This document shows, one piece after another, positions 52,645 through 59,813 of a stretch of 59,813 bases of DNA. The notes under the pieces are model-generated. The model saw nothing but the letters and a program-made list of their open reading frames with translations. It was not told the DNA's origin and made no database searches. Every line of letters begins with the position of its first letter. Positions within the stretch are counted from its first letter, which is position 1. Source of the DNA: an uncultured Saprospiraceae bacterium. Lineage in GTDB: Bacteria > Bacteroidota > Bacteroidia > Chitinophagales > Saprospiraceae. The stretch spans positions 1 through 59,813 of the forward strand of contig CALGLU010000038.1 of assembly GCA_937959275.1 (NCBI GenBank). Reading direction: 5' to 3'. Both the position numbers and the translations under genes were made by a program.

Positions 52645-55368
52645 ATGCGAAACCTATATCTACTTTTTCTATTACTCATCTTTGGCGAACATACTTTAAT
52701 TGCTCAAGATGATAGCTGTATTGATCCTGCTAAAATTGATCTGACAATCAGCTGCCCTCAATTTTATGATCCTGTCTGTGGCTGTGATGGCATGACTTAT
52801 AAAAATAACTGTGTTGCTGAGTTTAAAGCAGGTGTCATCTATTGGCAGCCAGGTCCTTGTGATTTTTATTGCATTGATACGTCCTTGATTGTTGATCCAC
52901 CTGTCGGCTGTCCTAATGTCTATGATCCAGTCTGTGGTTGCGATGGCGTGACCTATTATAATAGCTGCGATGCTCAAAGTCTTCATGGTGTCAAGAGCTG
53001 GACCTATGGTGCTTGCATTCCTCTTTGTATAGACACCTGTAGAATTGAGGCGAATCCGATTTGTTCAGAGATATACAATCCTGTCTGTGGCTGCGATGGC
53101 ACGACTTACGATAATCCATGCATCGCCGAGAAGACATCAGGCATCACGACATGGACTCGAGGGGCGTGTATAAGTATCTGCGTTGACACCTGTTTAATAA
53201 GAGATAGCTGGCCTTGTCCATTGGTGTGGGATCCGGTTTGCGGTTGTAATGGCGTGACCTATGCTAACGAATGTGATGCTAAATACCATGCAGGCGTGAA
53301 GTCATGGCACAAGGGCATGTGCCAAGCTTTATGTATCGATACATTTTACATTGATGAGACTTTCCCTTGTCCCGAAATATATGATCCGGTCTGTGGATGT
53401 GATGGTGTGACATATGACAATGAATGTTTTGCCAAGTATTACAATGGTATTAAACAGTGGACAATGGGCAAGTGTCTAGAAGACTGCATTGATACCGATT
53501 TGATTGATCCGAATATGGACTGTCCTGATGTGTGGGATCCAGTCTGTGGTTGTGATGGCATTACCTACTCCAATGAGTGTGATGCTACATACCATAATGG
53601 TGTTAGCTATTGGACCGAAGGAGTTTGCTGTATCGATCAAGACCTCATAGATCCAAATATGGGCTGTCCTGATGTGTGGGATCCAGTGTGCGGCTGCGAT
53701 GGTATTACTTACTCCAATGTCTGTGATGCGAAATATCATAATGGCGTGAGTACTTGGACACAAGGCGTTTGTTGTCTTGATCCATCACTCATTGACCCCA
53801 ATATGGGCTGCCCTGATGTGTGGGATCCAGTCTGTGGCTGTGATGGTGTGACTTATTCAAATGTATGTGATGCGCAATATCATAATGGAGTTACAAAGTG
53901 GACTGTAGGTATTTGTTGTATTGACCCAGCGCAAATTGATCCCAATATGGGCTGCCCTGATAACTGGGATCCAGTCTGTGGCTGTGATGGCGTAACCTAT
54001 TCAAATGAGTGTGATGCAAAATATCATAATGGTGTCACGAGTTGGACGCTCGGTGAATGCTATACGTACTGTATTGATCCATCGATTATAAATCCGCTTG
54101 TAGATTGTACTGACATATGGGATCCTGTCTGCGGCTGTGATGGCAATACATATTCAAACCTATGCCAAGCCAATCAATCTGGGATTACCAGATGGACAAT
54201 AGGAGAGTGTATCCAATTGTGCATAGATACCTGCCTCATCGATCCATTAGCGATATGTACAACACAATGGGATCCAGTCTGTGGCTGCGATGGAGAGACA
54301 TACTCTAACGAATGTATTGCACAGAGTTCTGGTGTTCGATATTGGAGCAGTGGTGAATGCCAGCTGATGTGTATAGACACGTGCCTCATCGATCCGAATA
54401 TGGGCTGTGACGATGTTTGGGATCCAGTCTGTGGTTGTGATGGCGTGACCTATTCGAATGAGTGTGATGCGAAATACCACAGCGGTGTAAAATCATGGAC
54501 GAAAGGTGTCTGTGTTGATCTGTGTATTGACACATCATTTATTGATATAACGATCCCTTGCCCATTGGCCTTTATACCTGTTTGTGGATGTGACGGTGTG
54601 ACTTATGGTAATGCCTGTGAGGCTAAATACTATTATGGTGTGAAACGATGGCAGGCGGGCCGATGTATGCAAGCTTGTATTGATCCCACCCAATATGACC
54701 CATTAGTGCTGTGTAACAATGATTATGACCCGGTCTGTGGTTGTGATGGGAATACCTACATAAATCGATGTCTTGCCTATCAGAGTGGTGTGACGTCTTG
54801 GGAGGATGGAGCTTGTCATTGTCAAGATACCTTGTATGTAGAAGCACCGATTTATTCCGGTATTTACGAATCGCTCAATTTGACCCATTCTGATCAGCTG
54901 ATCGGATCAGGCAAAACGGTCGAATTCCAATCGCAGCAAGATGTACAGTTGAATCCAGGCTTTGAAGTGGAGCAGGGTGCTACATTTTTAGCGCACAAGG
55001 ATGTCTGCGATGCATATGGCTGGTCAATCGGTGATATCACAGGACAGCACCTAGAATCCATTAATATCTATACGACCAGTCCCGATGCCGTATTAAAATT
55101 CTGGTTGAGAAAAGATATCTCGTTATGTCCAAACCAAGCTGTTAAAATTGAAATTAGAAATGTGACGACCAACATGATTATGTATAGTCAGATCCATGAA
55201 ATAGCAGATATCAACGGAGTCCTTTTAACGCCATTTATGGAAGAGTTTCAAATCACAAATGCCTCTCATATCAATATTATTACGGAATCGATTAACTCAA
55301 GTTTGCCACCGAATCAACAAATTCTATGTTTCACTGCGGGGAATATCAAATTTGCAATTGAGTATTAA
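52645..55368 (+). CDS. Secreted protein with 14 tandem Kazal-like domains
   Basis: A 907-residue exported protein (signal peptide 1-20, LIAQ). Residues ~25-725 are 14 tandem ~50-residue units with six cysteines each: CID..., C-P-x-x-[Y/W]-D-PVCGCDG, TYSNECDAKYH, then W..G.C. This is the Kazal/follistatin-like serine protease inhibitor pattern. By alignment to ovomucoid, P1 (second residue after Cys2) reads Q,N,E,L,E,D,D,D,D,D,T,D,L,N in units 1-14. Residues ~724-791 match a coathanger-type segment (TVEFQSQQDVQLNPGFEVEQ), but ~115 further residues of unknown type follow. No type A or B sorting domain is seen. Protease inhibition at the surface is inferred. Confidence 0.87.
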   Translation: MRNLYLLFLLLIFGEHTLIAQDDSCIDPAKIDLTISCPQFYDPVCGCDGMTYKNNCVAEFKAGVIYWQPGPCDFYCIDTSLIVDPPVGCPNVYDPVCGCDGVTYYNSCDAQSLHGVKSWTYGACIPLCIDTCRIEANPICSEIYNPVCGCDGTTYDNPCIAEKTSGITTWTRGACISICVDTCLIRDSWPCPLVWDPVCGCNGVTYANECDAKYHAGVKSWHKGMCQALCIDTFYIDETFPCPEIYDPVCGCDGVTYDNECFAKYYNGIKQWTMGKCLEDCIDTDLIDPNMDCPDVWDPVCGCDGITYSNECDATYHNGVSYWTEGVCCIDQDLIDPNMGCPDVWDPVCGCDGITYSNVCDAKYHNGVSTWTQGVCCLDPSLIDPNMGCPDVWDPVCGCDGVTYSNVCDAQYHNGVTKWTVGICCIDPAQIDPNMGCPDNWDPVCGCDGVTYSNECDAKYHNGVTSWTLGECYTYCIDPSIINPLVDCTDIWDPVCGCDGNTYSNLCQANQSGITRWTIGECIQLCIDTCLIDPLAICTTQWDPVCGCDGETYSNECIAQSSGVRYWSSGECQLMCIDTCLIDPNMGCDDVWDPVCGCDGVTYSNECDAKYHSGVKSWTKGVCVDLCIDTSFIDITIPCPLAFIPVCGCDGVTYGNACEAKYYYGVKRWQAGRCMQACIDPTQYDPLVLCNNDYDPVCGCDGNTYINRCLAYQSGVTSWEDGACHCQDTLYVEAPIYSGIYESLNLTHSDQLIGSGKTVEFQSQQDVQLNPGFEVEQGATFLAHKDVCDAYGWSIGDITGQHLESINIYTTSPDAVLKFWLRKDISLCPNQAVKIEIRNVTTNMIMYSQIHEIADINGVLLTPFMEEFQITNASHINIITESINSSLPPNQQILCFTAGNIKFAIEY

Positions 55369-55378
55369 TCATTGTTTA

Positions 55379-55413
55379 CTTTGACAAATCCATTTCAGGA
55401 TTTGTCAAAGTTT
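55379..55413 (+). terminator. Strong hairpin terminator after the Kazal-array gene
   Basis: Perfect 13-bp arms (55379-55391 with 55398-55410) and a 6-base loop are followed by TTT. It begins 11 bp after the stop. Confidence 0.75.
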
Positions 55414-55447
55414 CTATTATCTCACTCTTCTGGACCTAAGCATATTT

Positions 55448-55650
55448 GCAAGTTGGAGACAAACCTTATAGCTTTCAAAAGCTATAAGGTTTCAGTTTGC
55501 AACAAACTTGCTTTAAAGAATGCCTTTTATGCATGTCCATGGTTTAATTCAAGTTCCGATAATACAGTCTTGATCCGCTAGTGGCTAGACAAGATTTTTT
55601 GGTTACTTTTGGGTCAACCTGTCAGACCACTGACTGAGGTAAAAGTGACT
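55448..55650. repeat. Palindromic repeats in the 430-bp gap before the GNAT gene
   Basis: A 15-bp perfect hairpin spans 55461-55475 and 55478-55492 with a 2-base spacer, enclosed by an outer pair GCAAGTT (55448-55454) / AACTTGC (55505-55511). At 55595-55650, TTTTGGTTACTTTTG...GGTAAAAGTGAC resembles a shortened copy of the inverted ends of the 42832-43229 element. No gene is seen in 55369-55796. Confidence 0.65.
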
Positions 55651-55796
55651 TAAAACAAATATTTTGAGGTGTTTATATTTATTTATAAATGAGATGCCTA
55701 TCCATAAGCAAGTTGCCAAGACTCGATGTGGTTTAGTTAGGTGATTAAAAAAGAATAGTTGTTATTGTTTTAGGGATAATCGGTTAGTATTTAAAA

Positions 55797-56351
55797 ATGG
55801 AAAAAAACAGATACATATTTAGCTCAGAAAGACTTGGTTTTCGATCGTGGGAAAACGAAGATTTGGAAGAGTTTGCCAAGTTAAATTCAGATGAAGATGT
55901 CATGGAACATTTTCCGAAAACACTATCGAATAAAGAAGTGGTGGAATTGATCGTTAAACTCAAAGACCATTTTGTTGAAAATGGATTTACATATTATGCA
56001 GTAGACATACTAGAGACAAATGAATTTATTGGCATGATAGGTCTTGCAGCTCAAAAGTATATAACAAAATTTACGCCAGCCATTGATATAGGGTGGAGAT
56101 TAAAACGATCTGCTTGGGGAAAAGGATATGCAACAGAAGGTGCAAAGAGATGTCTTGATTATGGCTTTAGTGAATTGGGTTTAAATAAAATAGTATCGGT
56201 GACCACGATAAAGAATACAAAATCCGAAAATGTTATGAAGAAAATAGGGATGACAAAAAAAGGAGAATTCAATCATCCTGAATTGGCGGATTATCCTGAG
56301 TACGAAAAGCATGTTTGCTACGAAATCGTTAAAAGTGAGTACGGAAGTTAA
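55797..56351 (+). CDS. GNAT acetyltransferase, RimJ/RimL-like
   Basis: A 184-residue GNAT protein. The N-terminal SSERLGFRSWENEDLEEFAK and PAIDIGWRLKRSAWGKGYAT, with the acetyl-CoA loop RSAWGKGYA, match the RimJ/RimL/Acetyltransf_3 group, which acetylates N-terminal amines or small molecules such as aminoglycosides. The C-terminal NTKSENVMKKIGMTKKGEF is also typical. It is followed after 6 bp by a DUF6090 gene and then a methyltransferase, all on the plus strand; they may share a transcript. Substrate unknown. Confidence 0.87.
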   Translation: MEKNRYIFSSERLGFRSWENEDLEEFAKLNSDEDVMEHFPKTLSNKEVVELIVKLKDHFVENGFTYYAVDILETNEFIGMIGLAAQKYITKFTPAIDIGWRLKRSAWGKGYATEGAKRCLDYGFSELGLNKIVSVTTIKNTKSENVMKKIGMTKKGEFNHPELADYPEYEKHVCYEIVKSEYGS

Positions 56352-56357
56352 TGTAAA

Positions 56358-57134
56358 ATGAAAGAAAGTCGAAAAAAGCAAATTGGTAAATACCTGATTG
56401 AAATTATCATTATTGTCATTGGTGTGTTAATAGCATTCTACCTTACGAATTGGGGTAAAGAAGTTGAAAAAAGGAATTCAGAAAAAGAAATAGTTTCTCA
56501 AATATATTTCGAATTGCAAGATAACTTAGTTGATTTAAAAAATGATATAGCTATACATAGAAATTCATTACAAAGTCAACAAAACATTCAACATTTCTTA
56601 GATGGCGAAAATATCAATAGTGATTCATTGATGATGGATTTTTATTGGATGAGTAAAGAGGAATATATTTTTCCAAATACTTCAGCTTTTGAGAATTTAA
56701 ATAGCACTGGCATGGGTATTTTGAGAAATGACTCTTTGCGAAATTTGATAACCATAGTTTACAACAACAATTTTCCTAGAATAGCAAAGGGAGATAACTT
56801 TTATCCAGATATAAACGAATACGTAAAGGGATATCTTCTAGAGAACTTCAGAGTTAATAGAGATCCAAGTATTAAGTACACATTAAATTTGCGCGATTCT
56901 TTGCAAATTACATTTCCACGAAATTTTGGGAATGGGATTGATCAAATTATTGGATATATTCCATTGAATAGTGAAAAATTGAAAACTGATGAAGAGTTTA
57001 GGTTCTTAATTTCTGAAATCTTATTATTCCGCATATATAAAATAAACTATTATCAATTGTCAATTAATAATGTTCAAAAGATATTGCAACTAATCGAAAG
57101 GCAGTATCCAAAGGCTATAGCTGATAAAGGATAA
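56358..57134 (+). CDS. DUF6090 family membrane protein
   Basis: A 258-residue protein with a single N-terminal membrane helix (about residues 11-30, LIEIIIIVIGVLIAFYLTNW) followed by a mainly helical extracytoplasmic domain. The pattern 'IGVLIAFYLTNWG' and SAFENLNSTGMGILRNDSL are hallmarks of DUF6090 proteins, common in Bacteroidota and of unknown function. It begins 6 bp after the GNAT stop and ends 27 bp before the methyltransferase gene. Codon use looks similar to its neighbours, with high Asn/Lys content from AT-rich DNA. Confidence 0.8.
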   Translation: MKESRKKQIGKYLIEIIIIVIGVLIAFYLTNWGKEVEKRNSEKEIVSQIYFELQDNLVDLKNDIAIHRNSLQSQQNIQHFLDGENINSDSLMMDFYWMSKEEYIFPNTSAFENLNSTGMGILRNDSLRNLITIVYNNNFPRIAKGDNFYPDINEYVKGYLLENFRVNRDPSIKYTLNLRDSLQITFPRNFGNGIDQIIGYIPLNSEKLKTDEEFRFLISEILLFRIYKINYYQLSINNVQKILQLIERQYPKAIADKG

Positions 57135-57161
57135 GAGGTGCTATCTCTTCATTGATTCATT

Positions 57162-57917
57162 ATGAAAAAAATTATAGATAATTTTTCGCGTCAATCTGCG
57201 CTGTATAAAAAATATAGACCTCGTTATCCAAAAGAGTTATATGAATGCATTCTATCATTCGTCAAGTTGCACGATGTGTGTTGGGATTGTGGAACTGGAA
57301 ATGGACAAATAGCAATAGAATTATCAAAATCCTTTCAACATGTCTATGCTTCAGATATAAGTGTAAACCAGATCAGTTTAGCCGAAGAGAATTCAAACAT
57401 CACATATTCAGTTGAAAGAGCAGAACAGACAAGTTTTGATGATGATACATTTAATCTCATTACAGTAGGACAAGCGATCCATTGGTTTGATTTTAAGGCC
57501 TTTAATAAAGAAGTGAAAAGAGTATCTAAAAATGATGGTATCATATGTATTTGGGGCTATGGCTTATTAAGGATAGAAGAAGGCATAGATAGCTTGATCG
57601 ATACATTCTATACGGCAATCATTGGTTCATATTGGAATAAAGAAAGAAAGCACATCGATAACAACTATGAAAGTGTGGATTTTGATTTTAAGGAATTAGA
57701 ATCACCAAAGGACTTGAAAATAGATGCCAAATGGTATAGAAAGGATCTCATAGGATATTTGAATTCTTGGTCAAGTGTTCAACACTATTTGAAGCTAAAC
57801 AATGGAAAAAATCCGATCGGTGAAATAGAAACTGAATTGACGAAGTTATGGAAAGATGATGAAGTAAAAGATGTAGAATTTCCTTTATTTATGAGGATAG
57901 GGGTGATTGAAAAATAA
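57162..57917 (+). CDS. Class I SAM-dependent methyltransferase
   Basis: A 251-residue Rossmann-type methyltransferase. Motif I is VCWDCGTGNGQIAIEL, motif II the acidic VYASDIS, and the later FNLITVGQAIHWFDF and KRVSKNDGIICIWGYG are motifs IV and V. The N-terminal NFSRQSALYKKYRPRYPKEL resembles the group that includes trans-aconitate and other small-molecule methyltransferases. The substrate is unknown. It is the third gene of a possible plus-strand unit with GNAT and DUF6090. Confidence 0.85.
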   Translation: MKKIIDNFSRQSALYKKYRPRYPKELYECILSFVKLHDVCWDCGTGNGQIAIELSKSFQHVYASDISVNQISLAEENSNITYSVERAEQTSFDDDTFNLITVGQAIHWFDFKAFNKEVKRVSKNDGIICIWGYGLLRIEEGIDSLIDTFYTAIIGSYWNKERKHIDNNYESVDFDFKELESPKDLKIDAKWYRKDLIGYLNSWSSVQHYLKLNNGKNPIGEIETELTKLWKDDEVKDVEFPLFMRIGVIEK

Positions 57918-57951
57918 TAGGACATTTTAAAAAAAAAAGAATAGACAGTAC

Positions 57952-58182
57952 TTAATTACGCAAAATCTTCTCAATACTAATATTCCCATTACTCTAATTC
58001 CTAACCCGAATAAAATATAAACCAACGGGCAAGCCATTAATATCCACCGTCACACTAGTCCCCGTATTCGATAGTTGTTGATATTGATTACCACTCACAT
58101 CTAGAATGTCGATGGCATAGTCGCCTAGCTCACCTGATATAGTAAAGAGGCCGGGAGTTGGATTAGGATGCTTTTTCTCCAT
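57952..58182 (-). pseudogene. Decayed T9SS type A sorting domain with an in-frame stop
   Basis: The minus strand reads HPNPTPGLFTISGEL, YAIDILDVSGNQYQQL and GLPVGLYFIRVRN, which is a T9SS type A sorting domain. It is cut by TAG at 57994-57996. Past that stop, the same frame continues with SNGNISIEKILRN and ends at TAA 57952-57954, which is exactly how such domains normally finish. Upstream of 58182 no secreted-protein sequence can be joined. The nonsense codon plus the missing main body mark this as a gene remnant. Confidence 0.75.
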
Positions 58183-58244
58183 ATAAAGCCATGTAGTTTA
58201 AAGCCCTATCGGAGATTAAACTCATTAGGATTAAAAAATGACTT

Positions 58245-58252
58245 TAAGTTTG
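58245..58252 (+). promoter_or_regulatory. -7 element for the PorP/SprF gene
   Basis: TAAGTTTG matches TAnnTTTG and would give a start near 58259 and a leader of about 18 nt before ATG 58277. This supports that start over the upstream ATG 58238, which would lie before the promoter start point. The -33 TTG is not evident. Confidence 0.45.
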
Positions 58253-58276
58253 TATCTTGAGTATAGCTTTATAAGT

Positions 58277-59419
58277 ATGCAAAAGAACATTGCCATCATT
58301 TTACTACTCTTCTTTAGCACAAGCAGCTTTGCTCAAGAGCTAATACGATCAAACGTTTTACAGACACCGGTCATGCTCAATTCTACATTTGCCGGAATTG
58401 AAAAGGATAAAATGCAAGCTCAAACGTATTACAGAGAAAGTCTTCATGGAGTTCTTTTACATCAAGTAGCAGGTGTCACACTAAACACGTATGTATCGGA
58501 AGGTATTAGACAACAAGATTGGATCGGTGCTGCTGTTCAGTATGCTTTTGACAAGAGAGGGTTAAGTAAATATAACAAAGCTGAGGTCGATGTGAATGTG
58601 TCATATCATCTCATGCTGACTGAAAAGAAAAATCAGCTATTGTCAATAGGACTATTAGTTAATACAACATCAAGGCGAGTCAATGAAATGTATCCACTTT
58701 TCGGAAGCTTTGAAGGCTTTGGCTCACTAACAACGTTTGAGATTCCAGATGAGGCTTATGACATTTTTGGTGTTGAACAAACACCAACAAATCAACAAAC
58801 GATCGCCACTTGGATAGCAAATCAACAGACAGTTCTTATGCAAACAACAACCCCGTGGAAGACAAAACCTGTGCTGTCTAATCGTATCAATGTTGGGCTA
58901 GGTGTTTCTTACAGGATGATTAAACCGAAATCTTCACTTGATGTTGGTTTATCATTAAAGCGGCTGTCAGTTCCTTTTGCAGATATAATCAGTGGCATTT
59001 ATCAGTCAAGTATGCTTAATTATATTGGCTCATGCCCAACGGACCCAGCCGGCATATCTCATTGCGGAATTTTAAGAAGCACGGATGCAGTCCTTTTTAA
59101 TCAATTGACATCAATGCTACACTACAAGTACGATATAGCTAAAAAATTAGATGTTGCAGCCATAGGGATTCATCAAAACACTAGGTTTTTTAGTGGGACG
59201 CGCATGCAAACTGTACTTGGCTTTAAACCGACAGCACATAAAGAATTCAGACTTGAAGCAGGAGTAGGGTTTAAGTACACTGATGCTTTTTATAATCAGT
59301 TTTTGTTCGGCGTGGACATAAAAGGTGTCAATGCCAGGATGCTTTATGGCAAAGCTCTATCTGAAACAATTCAATCAAAATTAATTGAATTGTCCATTGG
59401 TTATTCTTTTTCTATTTGA
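58277..59419 (+). CDS. PorP/SprF family T9SS-associated outer membrane protein
   Basis: A 380-residue outer-membrane beta-barrel protein with a signal peptide (QKNIAIILLLFFSTSSFAQ). The mature N-terminus SNVLQTPVMLNSTFAGIEKD is the family hallmark (a short 'NP-A-G'-like turn in relatives), followed by amphipathic strands and KFIxx-type barrel repeats, ending KLIELSIGYSFSI. SprF in Flavobacterium is needed for secretion of the type B cargo SprB; relatives usually partner nearby T9SS cargo. Here the nearest sorting domain is the decayed one at 57952-58182, and the type B cargo gene at 50558 lies 6 kb away. I chose ATG 58277 over ATG 58238. A small gene follows after 20 bp. Confidence 0.85.
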   Translation: MQKNIAIILLLFFSTSSFAQELIRSNVLQTPVMLNSTFAGIEKDKMQAQTYYRESLHGVLLHQVAGVTLNTYVSEGIRQQDWIGAAVQYAFDKRGLSKYNKAEVDVNVSYHLMLTEKKNQLLSIGLLVNTTSRRVNEMYPLFGSFEGFGSLTTFEIPDEAYDIFGVEQTPTNQQTIATWIANQQTVLMQTTTPWKTKPVLSNRINVGLGVSYRMIKPKSSLDVGLSLKRLSVPFADIISGIYQSSMLNYIGSCPTDPAGISHCGILRSTDAVLFNQLTSMLHYKYDIAKKLDVAAIGIHQNTRFFSGTRMQTVLGFKPTAHKEFRLEAGVGFKYTDAFYNQFLFGVDIKGVNARMLYGKALSETIQSKLIELSIGYSFSI

Positions 59420-59439
59420 GTTATGTATGCCAGTAATAT

Positions 59440-59691
59440 ATGAAAACAGATAAATCAATTAGAGATATGACTATTGCTGCAATCAAACGCAAATCGATGG
59501 ACATTGATTCTTGGAACCAATCTCGAATTGCTGATGTAAAAAGTAATGAGTTAGCTGACATGTTTAAGTTGGCCATAAATGAACTGCCAGTATTTGAAAT
59601 AAAGAGTGAATGTGCCCATGCATTAATTTCAACTCGTCAGATTTTAGAATTGAATGACGAGGGATTAAAAAGGGGTCTTAGCCAATTTTAG
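59440..59691 (+). CDS. Small hypothetical protein
   Basis: Eighty-three residues, soluble and helical, with no signal peptide or membrane segment (KTDKSIRDMTIAAIKRKS, then ELADMFKLAINELP). I recognise no family. The good coding appearance and the 20-bp distance after the PorP/SprF gene in the same direction suggest a real gene on the same transcript, but it may be unrelated in function. The last 120 bp of the window to its right are AT-rich and show nothing. Confidence 0.6.
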   Translation: MKTDKSIRDMTIAAIKRKSMDIDSWNQSRIADVKSNELADMFKLAINELPVFEIKSECAHALISTRQILELNDEGLKRGLSQF

Positions 59692-59813
59692 TGGGTTTTA
59701 ATTCTAGCCCACCGAGATGGAAATATATCATGATTATAAAATTGTAAATATTTCTATATCCTTTTGCAATTCTTTTTATTTCTTGAATTTTTAGATTGAC
59801 TCTTTCAGCGTAT

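Noticed and set aside
52720-54825. Regular ~150-bp repeats that could suggest a CRISPR-like array
   Set aside because: They are coding repeats in phase with the 14 Kazal-like domains, with no spacers or cas genes.

Overview
The window looks like chromosomal DNA of an AT-rich, free-living Bacteroidota, most like Saprospiria by gene content. This is an inference from family signatures, without any search. The evidence is: several secreted proteins ending in type IX secretion system (T9SS) sorting domains (type A, type B and a '3-coathanger/GCx' style C-terminus); a PorP/SprF protein; SprB, HYR, dockerin-like and Kazal-like repeats; an arginine operon that uses an N-acyl-ornithine carbamoyltransferase; genes without Shine-Dalgarno sequences; and several TAnnTTTG promoter elements typical of the phylum.

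Layout. 1-138 is the 3' end of a group II intron (domains V and VI, CGC triad, bulged branch-point A). 170-4680 (minus) holds a cyclase/DoxX pair, a secreted S8 peptidase, and a DUF1684 lipoprotein overlapping a secreted propeller-like protein. 5.0-10.8 kb holds creD, signal peptidase I with a clear promoter, an unknown lipoprotein with a strong terminator, and a PQQ-like propeller protein. 11.1-19.9 kb is one nine-gene minus-strand arginine operon: GNAT, argG, argC, argD, argF', a HAD hydrolase, argB, argE-like, argH. 20-31.3 kb is mixed: a MerA/Lpd-like flavoprotein, a patatin, a TPR protein with a TonB-C-like partner, an orphan LuxR HTH protein next to a propeller histidine kinase, and a GH113-like glycosidase with an MBL hydrolase.

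31.6-55.4 kb is a surface-protein region. It holds a 2127-residue protein with more than 40 Asp-Ser/Thr hexad repeats, an HYR/SprB protein bracketed by two palindromic 40-bp direct repeats, a TSP3/dockerin protein, a T9SS type B protein and a protein with 14 Kazal-like domains. GAPDH, a sterol-desaturase-family protein and an NRAMP-like transporter lie between them. Repeats are concentrated here: a ~400-bp MITE-like element with inverted ends, hexamer microsatellites, a duplicated gene end and several perfect hairpins. 55.8-59.7 kb holds a GNAT/DUF6090/methyltransferase run, a decayed T9SS sorting domain, PorP/SprF and a small unknown gene.

How it fits together. The arginine operon encodes the acylated route from glutamate to arginine; its first-gene GNAT is the obvious candidate acyltransferase, since no argA or argJ is visible. 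Most of the rest serves the envelope: signal peptidase for Sec export, T9SS cargo, and a PorP/SprF protein of the kind that partners type B cargo. The most unusual items are the D[S/T] hexad array, the 14-domain Kazal-like protein with mostly acidic predicted P1 residues, the palindromic repeats flanking the HYR/SprB gene, and the orphan LuxR/kinase pair behind a promoter with paired direct repeats.
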